Shown one piece after another: positions 48,723 to 55,344 of a stretch of 64,000 nucleotides of DNA. The notes beneath the pieces were generated by a model. That model was given only the letters and a program-made list of their open reading frames with translations. It was not told the origin of the DNA and made no database searches. Position numbers and translations under genes: made by a program. Source of the DNA: Kribbella soli (GTDB taxonomy: Bacteria > Actinomycetota > Actinomycetes > Propionibacteriales > Kribbellaceae); the NCBI RefSeq assembly GCF_004331345.1, contig NZ_SJJZ01000004.1:124001-188000 (forward strand). The letters run 5' to 3'. Every line of letters begins with the position of its first letter. Position 1 is the first letter of the stretch.

Positions 48723-50141
48723 CTACAGGGTGATGGACCAGTTGGTGAGCGTTCCGGTGTCGCCGTACCCGTTGTCACCGATGCGGAGCGTCCACGTGCC
48801 GGCCGCGGTTTCGTCGGCGGCAACGGAGTACGTCTTGGACGCCGGCAGCGGGTGACACGTCAGGCCGCCGGACCGCTGGAGGTAGTACCAGCGGCCGCTG
48901 GGTGCGACCAGGCTGATGTTGAGGTCCTCGAGGCAGGTGTGGTTGCCCTCGACGGTCACCTTCACCGGACTGTTCGTCCGACCGGTCGTGGTCGCCTTGA
49001 CGCTGCTGACCGCGACCTGAAAGTCGCGGATCGGATAGTCGGTGCCGTTCGAGTACGTCCGCTCGCCCGGGTCAGGGTCAGGGTCTCCCGGATCGCTCGA
49101 GCCGGTGAGCAGCGTCAGGTTCCACTTGGCCAGCGCTTCGGTGACGGGCTGGAAGATCGAGTTATCCTCGTTCGGCGAGCAGGTGGAGTTGCCACCGGAG
49201 TGCAGGCCGACCGCCTGGTTGCCACGCAGCCAGGCGCCTCCCGAGTCACCGCCTTCGGAGCACGCGGTGGTCGTGCTCAGACCGTCGATCACCACGTTGC
49301 CGTAGTCGATGCTCTGGTTGACCGCGGTGACCGTGCCGCACTCCCAGTTCGGCGCGGTGTTGCCGGAGTGGCAAACCGTGTCGCCGACGATCGCCTCGGC
49401 CGCACCGGTGACAGTCACTGCCGGTTGTCCCCAGGTGTTGACGTTCGGCGAGACGGTCCAGCCAGGCTCGGTCACCGCGACAACGCCCATATCGCCTTCG
49501 CGAGCGTTGACGCTGCGCGTGCCGCCGACGTTCGACGTACCGAGGCGGTTGGTCTGGCCGCTGGCGCCGTACGCCTCCTGATTCGCGTCGTTCGTGCAGT
49601 GACCCGCGGTCAGGAAGTGCTTGTTTCCTTGCGCATCCGTGGCGGGGAAGCCGACCGAGCAGTTGCTCTCCGAACCCGGCCACCACGGGTCGCCCGGGTT
49701 GACCTCCCCGGACTGCTGACGGAAGTCGGAGTGCACGCGCACCACCCGGACGCCTTCGCCGAGGGTCGCGAAGGCGTTCGTCGTGGTGCGTGTCTTGACG
49801 ACGACGCTGTTGGTGACCGGGTCGATGCCCCAGCTCTGCAGGCCTTGCTGGCTCCGCGCGATCCGATCGACCTGCGCGAGCAGGTGGTCGAGCTGCTGCT
49901 GGTCGCGTTCGACGTACTGCGGAATCGCACCGGCAGCTCGCACCTGGGCCGCGGCAGTTTCGTCGACCACGGCGACCATCAGGCGGCCGTGGTCGATCCA
50001 GCGGCCGGCCTGACCGGGTGACGTCGCTAGCTGGGCGGCGATCTCTTGCGGGGTGTCCGGTGGAGCTGCTTCGGAGTAGGCGGCCGCGCTGACCGGTGTC
50101 GCGACCAGTCCGGCGGTCAGAAGTATCACTGCGAGTTTCAT
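48723..50141 (-). CDS. Secreted trypsin-like serine protease (S1, streptogrisin-type) with P-domain
   Basis: A 472-residue exported protease. Signal peptide residues 1-20 (LAVILLTAGLVATPVSAAA), an alpha-lytic-type propeptide to about 150, then the mature domain. The catalytic triad is His in LTAGHC, Asp in REGDMGVV and Ser in GGDSGGAW. Disulphide cysteines pair as in streptogrisins. After an Asp/Pro linker, a C-terminal proprotein-convertase P-domain follows (YPIRDFQVAVSSVKA... GTWTLRIGDNGYGDTGTLTNWSITL). ATG 50141 has GAGGAG 7 bases upstream. The P-domain probably binds calcium or substrate and aids folding. Confidence 0.92.
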   Translation of the reverse strand: MKLAVILLTAGLVATPVSAAAYSEAAPPDTPQEIAAQLATSPGQAGRWIDHGRLMVAVVDETAAAQVRAAGAIPQYVERDQQQLDHLLAQVDRIARSQQGLQSWGIDPVTNSVVVKTRTTTNAFATLGEGVRVVRVHSDFRQQSGEVNPGDPWWPGSESNCSVGFPATDAQGNKHFLTAGHCTNDANQEAYGASGQTNRLGTSNVGGTRSVNAREGDMGVVAVTEPGWTVSPNVNTWGQPAVTVTGAAEAIVGDTVCHSGNTAPNWECGTVTAVNQSIDYGNVVIDGLSTTTACSEGGDSGGAWLRGNQAVGLHSGGNSTCSPNEDNSIFQPVTEALAKWNLTLLTGSSDPGDPDPDPGERTYSNGTDYPIRDFQVAVSSVKATTTGRTNSPVKVTVEGNHTCLEDLNISLVAPSGRWYYLQRSGGLTCHPLPASKTYSVAADETAAGTWTLRIGDNGYGDTGTLTNWSITL

Positions 50142-50174
50142 CGGTGCACTCCTCAGGGTTGGGACGGTGCACCG

Positions 50175-50203
50175 ACCGTAGGAGTACTTTCAGCGACGCT
50201 GAA
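50175..50203 (-). promoter_or_regulatory. Protease promoter with palindrome over the -35
   Basis: On the minus strand, TTCAGC (50198-50203) and TACGGT (50175-50180) are 17 bases apart. The perfect palindrome TTCAGCGACGCTGAA (50189-50203) covers the -35, so a bound protein would block the protease gene. Further upstream (50220-50250) lie two copies of a CAGTTNAC motif. Confidence 0.5.
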
Positions 50204-50246
50204 TCGCTCAGATCCCTTTCACAGTTGACTTTCTGGCTTTAACAGT

Positions 50247-51134
50247 TCACTTGGGCCACGTCCAGCGGAGGCCGTAGCAACCGGGTCCGAAGTTCAGTAC
50301 GACGCCGTGCACCTCGGCCGCGACCTCCACCGCACGAACGATCTCCTCCGCGTCGTCGAGCTGCGAGACAATCGCACAGGCGGCGGGCAGCTCGGCCGGG
50401 TCGAAGCAGATCTCCAGCACGAACTCACGCACCGGCAGCCGGAACTTCCGCTCGTAGTTCGTCGCCGGCGGGTACGGCGAGACGTTGACCAACTCGTGCT
50501 CGGTGATCACCGTCTCGCCCTTGCGGAGCGGTCGGTCGAAGAGCAGCTCGGCGACCAGCAGTCCGTCAGCAGGCCGCCGTACCGTCCGGCCCAACCGGCA
50601 GTGCCGCAGCGGGCGGATCTCCGGCAGCGGCCGGTCGTGCTCGTCGAGGTGCATGATCACGACCCAGCGGTCCGGACCGTCCGCCTCGGCGCGAAGGACC
50701 TGGCGGGAGTGGTACGACCGTTCGCCGCGGTCGGGGCCGACGATCACCCGGTCGTGCTGGCTGATCCGCGTGAGTCGTTCGTCCCAGCGGATGTCGACCT
50801 CGGCGACCGCCTCCTCGACCGCGCCGGGCCGCGGCCAGTACGTCGCCAGCCCGGGCCGGTCCGGCACCGTGCTCAGCCAGCGCCCGCGGCGCCGCGGCGG
50901 ACCGATCGACGCCGACAACGTCCCGGCCGGGACGTCGAGCACTTCCTCGAGCAGCTCGACCGCGGCGAGCGAGTCCCGCCGCTCGGGGCGCGACCGGCCC
51001 GACTGCCAGTAGCTCAAGGTGGCGAGGCTCACCGACACGCCACGCGCGCGGAGCCGCTCCTGGATTCGCCCGAGTCCGAGCCCGCGCGCCTGGATGGCTT
51101 CCCGCAGCACGTCCGCGAACTCCCGTTCGCCCAT
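50247..51134 (-). CDS. XRE-type HTH regulator with novel C-terminal domain
   Basis: A 295-residue protein. Residues 1-70 are an XRE HTH (FADVLREAIQARGLGLGRIQERLRARGVSVSLATLSYWQSGRSRPERRDSLAAVELLEEVLDVPAGTL). The remaining 220 residues are strand-rich (DRWVVIMHLDEHDRPLPEIRPLRHCRLGRTVRR... TNYERKFRLPVREFVLEICFDPAELPAAC) without a recognised family. ATG 51134 is 7 bases after a minus-strand TAGGGT (51142-51147), so likely leaderless. It lies upstream of the secreted protease on the same strand and may control it. The protein lacks membrane segments. Confidence 0.8.
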   Translation of the reverse strand: MGEREFADVLREAIQARGLGLGRIQERLRARGVSVSLATLSYWQSGRSRPERRDSLAAVELLEEVLDVPAGTLSASIGPPRRRGRWLSTVPDRPGLATYWPRPGAVEEAVAEVDIRWDERLTRISQHDRVIVGPDRGERSYHSRQVLRAEADGPDRWVVIMHLDEHDRPLPEIRPLRHCRLGRTVRRPADGLLVAELLFDRPLRKGETVITEHELVNVSPYPPATNYERKFRLPVREFVLEICFDPAELPAACAIVSQLDDAEEIVRAVEVAAEVHGVVLNFGPGCYGLRWTWPK

Positions 51135-51202
51135 GCGCCGAACCCTAGGCACAGCAGGCGATTCAAGCCACCCCTGGGGCGATCAACAGTTAACACCAGC
51201 TC

Positions 51203-51231
51203 TGGACTGATGAAAATCGTTTTCATATACT
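51203..51231 (+). promoter_or_regulatory. Promoter with Zur-type box
   Basis: TGGACT (51203-51208) and TATACT (51226-51231) are 17 bases apart, and the ATG follows 6 bases later. The spacer is almost exactly the perfect inverted repeat ATGAAAATCGTTTTCAT (51210-51226; 7-base arms, 3-base centre). TGAAAANNNTTTTCA is the known core of actinobacterial Zur sites. Zinc-loaded Zur would block this promoter. Confidence 0.8.
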
Positions 51232-51237
51232 GTGGGC

Positions 51238-52311
51238 ATGACCGCCCAAGCGAAAACTCCGTTGTCCTTGTTGGTGGGGCTTTCCACGACGTTGCGGGAG
51301 CCCGTGCTGGAAGCGATGACCGACGCCACCACCGTGGCCGTGGTGATCGACCAGGACGACCTGCCCGGTCGGGGCGTGCTGTCCTGGCGGGTGGGGGACG
51401 CGTCGGGGCCGATCGACGCGGGCGAGTTCACGGTCGGGGACGACTGCGGCGCGTGCCAGCTGATCGAGTCGCTCGTACCGTTGCTGGAGACGCTGGTCGC
51501 GCGTGCGCACTGGGACCACATCGTGCTCGCGGCACCGCCGGCGATGGAGGCGCGGCCGCTGGTCACCGCCTTGACGTCGGTCCTGCCGGAGATCGTCGTC
51601 GACACGGTCACCTGCGTCGTCGACGCCGTACTGCTGGTTGAGCAACTGTCCGGCGACGAGCTCCTCGCCGAGCGCGGCCTGGCCCTCGGCCTGCCGGATC
51701 GGCGCAATGTCGCGGAGCTGACCGCACGCCAGATCGAGTACGCCGACGTGTGCGTGCTGGCCAACGCGCATCGCAGTACGGCGATCGAGCGGCTCGAGCA
51801 CCTGCTCGTGCACCTGAACCCGCGGACGTCGGTGGTGACGGCCGACGTTGCCGGCGTACCGAATGGGCTGGTCGCGCGGACCGGGCGGTTCGACTTCGAC
51901 GCGGCCGAGGCGTGGGCCGGCGAGCTTGCGTCATCGGATCGGGTGCAGCCGAGCGGCGACGGGGTGACGACGGTGCTGTGGCGGTCGACGCGGCCACTGC
52001 ATCCCGCGCGGCTGAACGATGCGCTCGAAGACATCGTCGACGGGGTGGTCCGTAGCCGCGGCGTGGTCTGGCTGGCGAACCGCCCGACCCAGCGCGTGCG
52101 GTGGGAGTCCGCCGGGTACAGCGCCTCGCTCGGGATGCTCGGCGAATGGTCAGAGACCGAGCACCTGGCCGAGTGCACCGTCGTCGCGACCGGCATGGGC
52201 CTCGACCCGGCCCGCCTCCAATCGGTCCTCGACGCCTGCCTCCTCACCGAATCCGAACTAGCCAGCCCCGACTGGACCAACCTCGACGACCCCTTCGCCG
52301 GCGTCTTCTAA
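51238..52311 (+). CDS. CobW/Mrf-like protein with degenerate P-loop, Zur-regulated
   Basis: A 357-residue cytoplasmic protein of the CobW (COG0523) type. The middle has DHIVLAAPPAMEARPLVTAL, VVDAVLLVEQL and ELTARQIEYADVCVLANAHR, matching the Rossmann-like GTPase core. The C-terminal domain is typical (GVVWLANRPTQRVRWESAGYSASLGMLGEW). The canonical GxxGxGKT loop is replaced by VGLSTTLREPV, so nucleotide binding by the P-loop is lost or altered, and the CxCC metal motif is reduced to CGAC. The leaderless promoter carries a Zur box, so expression rises in zinc starvation. In mycobacteria a Zur-controlled CobW-like protein, Mrf, recruits the ribosome hibernation factor; this may be similar (inference). 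Confidence 0.87.
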   Translation: MTAQAKTPLSLLVGLSTTLREPVLEAMTDATTVAVVIDQDDLPGRGVLSWRVGDASGPIDAGEFTVGDDCGACQLIESLVPLLETLVARAHWDHIVLAAPPAMEARPLVTALTSVLPEIVVDTVTCVVDAVLLVEQLSGDELLAERGLALGLPDRRNVAELTARQIEYADVCVLANAHRSTAIERLEHLLVHLNPRTSVVTADVAGVPNGLVARTGRFDFDAAEAWAGELASSDRVQPSGDGVTTVLWRSTRPLHPARLNDALEDIVDGVVRSRGVVWLANRPTQRVRWESAGYSASLGMLGEWSETEHLAECTVVATGMGLDPARLQSVLDACLLTESELASPDWTNLDDPFAGVF

Positions 52312-52340
52312 CCCGACGCCCCACCACCCCACCCCACGCG

Positions 52341-52402
52341 CCACCCGCCCACCCCATCGGCTCCACCCGCCCACCCCATCCGCTCCACCCGCCCACCCCA
52401 TC
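52341..52402. repeat. Three 22-base direct repeats
   Basis: The 18-mer CCACCCGCCCACCCCATC occurs at 52341-52358, 52363-52380 and 52385-52402, separated by 4-base linkers (GGCT, CGCT). More degenerate C-rich copies follow to about 52480. It is a probable slippage-generated tract. Confidence 0.85.
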
Positions 52403-52494
52403 CGCCCGATCCGCTCGGGCCGCCCGCCCGATCCGGTCCGGCCGCCCGCCCCATCCGCGCCGGCCGCCCGCCCGCCCCGCGTCCTCAGCGACGC

Positions 52495-52610
52495 CCCCAT
52501 TTGCCTGGTTGACCCACCAAATCGGGGGTTCCACACCCATTTCCACGGTGTGGAACCCCCAATTTCGCTGGCAGACCAGGCAAATTCGTGGGTCAGCCAG
52601 GCAAATGGGG
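52495..52610. repeat. Nested inverted-repeat element
   Basis: Outer arms of 23 bases (52495-52517 and 52588-52610) match with one mismatch and carry ATTTGCCTGG and TGACCCAC. In the centre GGGGGTTCCACACC (52524-52537) and GGTGTGGAACCCCC (52547-52560) form a perfect 14-bp stem with a 9-base loop. A third imperfect palindrome lies at 52561-52586. The element lies between two genes and looks like a REP/MITE-type unit; no transposase is present. Confidence 0.8.
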
Positions 52611-52751
52611 CGGGGGCTAACCGAGCAGGGGGAGGCAGGTGGCGTGCGGGCCGAGCATTTCGCTGGCAGACCAGGCAAATTCGTGGGTCAGCCAGGCAAA
52701 TGGGGCGGGGGCTAACCGAGCAGGGGGAGGCGGGTGGCGTGCGGGCCGAGC
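52562..52751. repeat. 95-base tandem duplication
   Basis: Copies at 52562-52656 and 52657-52751 are identical except for one base (A at 52636, G at 52731). Each includes the right part of the inverted-repeat element and the last 13 or so codons plus stop of the DinB-like gene. The gene uses the second copy; the first is a ghost end. One difference in 95 bases means the duplication is recent. Confidence 0.92.
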
Positions 52752-53407
52752 ATCGCTAGGTCGTCCTCGTCGAGGGGTAGGCGGCCGGTTGCTTTCAGGA
52801 TGTACGTCGTGGTGTCCCAGGCGATCACGTCCCAGGCGTCCGGGCCGAACAGCCCGTCCAGCGTGCGCGCGGTGACCTGTAGTCCTTCGGGATCGGGTTC
52901 CGGCGCGTCCGGCAGCCCAACGATCAGGTCGAGGTGATGGACCGTTGCCTCAAGCACCAAGGTGGCCACGAAGTCACCCGCCCGCAGAACGTGACCCTGC
53001 GTCTCGACCCGGTGCCCCTTGGTCGCCAGCCCGGCCGCAGCCGCCCGGACCGCCGCCTCGGACACCTCGCGCCAGTGCTGCACGAGCAGACCGGGCCTGC
53101 GGTACGCCGCCGCGACGCTCCGCACGAAACTCGTGTCGCCGTCGGGCTGCGGCGGGAAGTCGTGCCAGTACGTGACGAAGTCCCGGTCCGGTTCGACCAC
53201 GGCCGGGCTGGCGAACGCGATCAGTGCGCGCTGAGCGTCGTACAGCAGATGCACGAGCAGTGGGCCGACGGGCATGCCGGCGCACCGGGTCTCGCGCTGG
53301 AAGTCCGCGTCGCTGAGCCCCTGCACCGTTTCGGTCAGCCGCGCGTAGGTCCGCCCCAGCGTCGCCGCCAAGCCCAACGGCAACGCGCCGCGCTCGGGTA
53401 CCTTCAT
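52712..53407 (-). CDS. DinB-like / mycothiol-dependent maleylpyruvate isomerase-fold protein
   Basis: A 231-residue helical protein of the DinB/MDMPI superfamily: RTYARLTETVQGLSDADFQRETRCAGMPVGPLLVHLLYDAQRALIAFASP, then ATVHHLDLIVGLP, which supplies the typical metal-binding His pair, and a C-terminal domain WDVIAWDTTTYILKATGR. Members bind metal and often use mycothiol. ATG 53407 has GGAGG 6 bases upstream; the longer frame is rejected. Its 3' end is inside the 95-base tandem duplication. Substrate unknown. Confidence 0.85.
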   Translation of the reverse strand: MKVPERGALPLGLAATLGRTYARLTETVQGLSDADFQRETRCAGMPVGPLLVHLLYDAQRALIAFASPAVVEPDRDFVTYWHDFPPQPDGDTSFVRSVAAAYRRPGLLVQHWREVSEAAVRAAAAGLATKGHRVETQGHVLRAGDFVATLVLEATVHHLDLIVGLPDAPEPDPEGLQVTARTLDGLFGPDAWDVIAWDTTTYILKATGRLPLDEDDLAMLGPHATRLPLLG

Positions 53408-53472
53408 CCCGGCCCTCCTCGGTGTCCTCTGAAGAACGTAACCCGAGAAAGCGCCGAGGTGTTCCGGACGCA

Positions 53473-53558
53473 CGCCACTCACCAACCGCCGCCGAAGGCC
53501 GGGCTCGGCCGACGGCTGAGCGCGAGCCGCCCGGAGCCGGCGCGGTTGGTGAGTGGCG
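53473..53558. repeat. 17-bp perfect inverted repeat
   Basis: Arms of 17 bases (53473-53489 and 53542-53558), core GCCACTCACCAACCGC, flank 52 GC-rich bases with inner small stems. It lies between the stop of the HpaI-aldolase gene (53569) and the start of the DinB-like gene (53407), both minus strand. It may be the aldolase terminator or a small non-autonomous element. Confidence 0.75.
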
Positions 53559-53568
53559 GAGGTCCGCC

Positions 53569-54345
53569 CTACGAGCGAGCTGTGTCGAGGTGGGCCGCGG
53601 CGATCGCCTCGAGGTGGCTGAGGTCAGAGGCGACGGTGGCGAACGTGTAGCCCTGGTCCAGCCGCTTCTTCGCCGACTCGCCGTCGAAGGTGTGGATGCC
53701 CGCGGCGATCCCGGCCTCCCGCGCGGTGCGCGCGATCAGCTCGACCGCCTCCTCGAACGGCCCCTCGACCTCCGGGTCACCCGGGAAGCGGGCGCCGAGC
53801 GCCAGGCTGAGGTCCGACGGGCCGACGTACACCCCGTCGAGACCGGGCGTCGCGCAGATCTCGGCGACGTTCTGCAGGCCGAGCGGGGTTTCGATCATCG
53901 CGAGTACGACGGTCGCGTCGTTGCTGTCCGCCGGCACCGGACCGATCCGCAGCGCGGCCCGCATCGGACCGAACGAGCGCACGCCCACCGGCGGATACTT
54001 CGCCGCCCGAACCGCCTTCGCCACGTCGTCCGCGCTGTCGATCAGCGGCACGATCACACCGGTCGCCCCGGCGTCCAACGCCCGCCCGATCGGCGTCGGA
54101 TCGTTTGCCTCGACCCGCACCAGGCCGACCGTCGACCGCGGCCCGATCGCGGACCCGGCGTCGATCGCGAGCAGCCCGGTCATCAGCCCCTGGTACCCGA
54201 TCAGCCCGTGCTGCGCATCGAGCACCACGTAGTCGTACCCGAGCCGGGCGATCCGCTCCGCGGCCGGCGGCACATCCAGCGTGATCCAGTACCCGACCAG
54301 CTTCTCCCGCGACCGGATCTTCTGCGAGAAATCGTTTGCATTCAC
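53569..54345 (-). CDS. HpcH/HpaI-family aldolase
   Basis: A 258-residue class II (divalent metal) aldolase. Signatures: YVVLDAQHGLIGYQ (usual DxEHG site with Gln for Glu), the PLIDSADDVAKAVRAAKYPPVGVRSFGP loop with the conserved Arg, MIETPLGLQNVAEI with the metal Glu, and YVGPSDLSLALG with the metal Asp. Family enzymes split 2-keto-3-deoxy acids into pyruvate and an aldehyde; the substrate here is unknown. ATG 54345 has GGGGGTG upstream. Divergent from the phosphotransferase gene. Confidence 0.9.
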   Translation of the reverse strand: MNANDFSQKIRSREKLVGYWITLDVPPAAERIARLGYDYVVLDAQHGLIGYQGLMTGLLAIDAGSAIGPRSTVGLVRVEANDPTPIGRALDAGATGVIVPLIDSADDVAKAVRAAKYPPVGVRSFGPMRAALRIGPVPADSNDATVVLAMIETPLGLQNVAEICATPGLDGVYVGPSDLSLALGARFPGDPEVEGPFEEAVELIARTAREAGIAAGIHTFDGESAKKRLDQGYTFATVASDLSHLEAIAAAHLDTARS

Positions 54346-54408
54346 CCCCGCAGACTATCCAGACCAGCCTCGGAAAATCGCTCGACCAACCATCAGTTGG
54401 ACGAGACG

Positions 54409-55344
54409 ATGCTGCAGATGCCATCCACGGAGCTCCTCCTGCACGAGCTGGTCGCCGAAGCCGGTCTCCCCGAGGTCACGTCGTACGAGGATCTGCACGG
54501 CCACGGCTTCGACCACCAGATCGTCCACGCGACACTCGCCGACTCGCGGGAGGTTGTGCTGCGGTCCCGGAAGAAGTCATGGCCGCTCCCGCTCGGGCGC
54601 GCTCGCTTCCTGACCGAGCACGATCTGCCGGCGCCGGCGCTGCTCGGTGGCAACGAGTTCGCGACGCTCTACGAGTACGTCCCCGGCGAGATGCTGTACA
54701 ACCTGGTCGCCGAGGACCGGATGACCGACGCCTACTGGCGATCTGTCGGTGCGGCGTTTCGGCGGGTGCACGCCGTACGGTTCCCGAGCGGGCTGTCCGG
54801 ACCGTTCGATGCCGGCCGCCTCGTCCTCGAGGCGATCGATCCTGTCCAGGACCTGCACGAGCGGATCGCCGCCGCCATACCGCGGCTCGAGGTCAATCTG
54901 CCGTTCGTGCTTCCGCACCTGCCTCGCCTGCACGCGATCATCGACGCGTACGCCGACTCGTCGCGCCCGGCTCCGACCGCACTCCTGCACGGAGACGTGT
55001 TCCCGACGAACATCATCGTCGGCCCGGACCGGACCACTCTCATCGACTGGGACTTCCCGCGCGTCGCAGATCCGGCTCAGGAGGTGTCGGCCCTCGACGA
55101 GTGGATGTACCTGGCCGGCGGCCGGTGCCTCGCGGACGCCTTCTTCGACGCCTACGGACCGCGACCTCCGAACACCGGCCTCTACCGCATCACCGGCGCG
55201 ATCGGCTGGTTCGGTCGCGGCGTCTTCAACGGCTGGGAGATCGACTTCACCCTGGACGAGGCGCGAACGGAGCAGGTGACGGGCTGGCGGAACTCTCTGG
55301 TCGCGTATCTCACCGACCTCGGCGACCGGCTCGACGAGCTCTAG
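54409..55344 (+). CDS. Aminoglycoside phosphotransferase-family (APH) kinase
   Basis: A 311-residue kinase-fold protein. The nucleotide-binding lobe is short (VVLRSRKKSWPLPLGRARFL). The catalytic loop is ALLHGDVFPTNIIV (HGDxxxxN), and the metal site LIDWDFPRVADPAQEVSALDEW (DxD). Such kinases phosphorylate small molecules, from antibiotics to homoserine or choline. ATG 54409 is used; an ATG three codons later is possible. Ribosome site weak. The TAG stop shares CTAG (55341-55344) with the convergent carboxylase gene. Confidence 0.85.
   Translation: MLQMPSTELLLHELVAEAGLPEVTSYEDLHGHGFDHQIVHATLADSREVVLRSRKKSWPLPLGRARFLTEHDLPAPALLGGNEFATLYEYVPGEMLYNLVAEDRMTDAYWRSVGAAFRRVHAVRFPSGLSGPFDAGRLVLEAIDPVQDLHERIAAAIPRLEVNLPFVLPHLPRLHAIIDAYADSSRPAPTALLHGDVFPTNIIVGPDRTTLIDWDFPRVADPAQEVSALDEWMYLAGGRCLADAFFDAYGPRPPNTGLYRITGAIGWFGRGVFNGWEIDFTLDEARTEQVTGWRNSLVAYLTDLGDRLDEL

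Larger units (their letters stand above)
52312..52711. other. Repeat-rich intergenic island
   Basis: About 400 bases without a supported gene. The left half is a C-rich low-complexity tract with a 22-base triplicate. The right half holds a nested inverted-repeat element and the first copy of a 95-base tandem duplication. Frames here encode only Gly/Trp/Arg or Pro-rich low-complexity products, an effect of the repeats. Confidence 0.75.

Noticed and set aside
52244..52678. Gly/Trp/Arg-rich minus-strand frame
   Set aside because: It is a translation of the C-rich repeats and inverted-repeat element; composition follows the repeat, not selection for protein.
52341..52751. CRISPR-like array
   Set aside because: Repeats are contiguous or separated by only 4 bases, or are one tandem duplication; there are no unique spacers and no cas genes.
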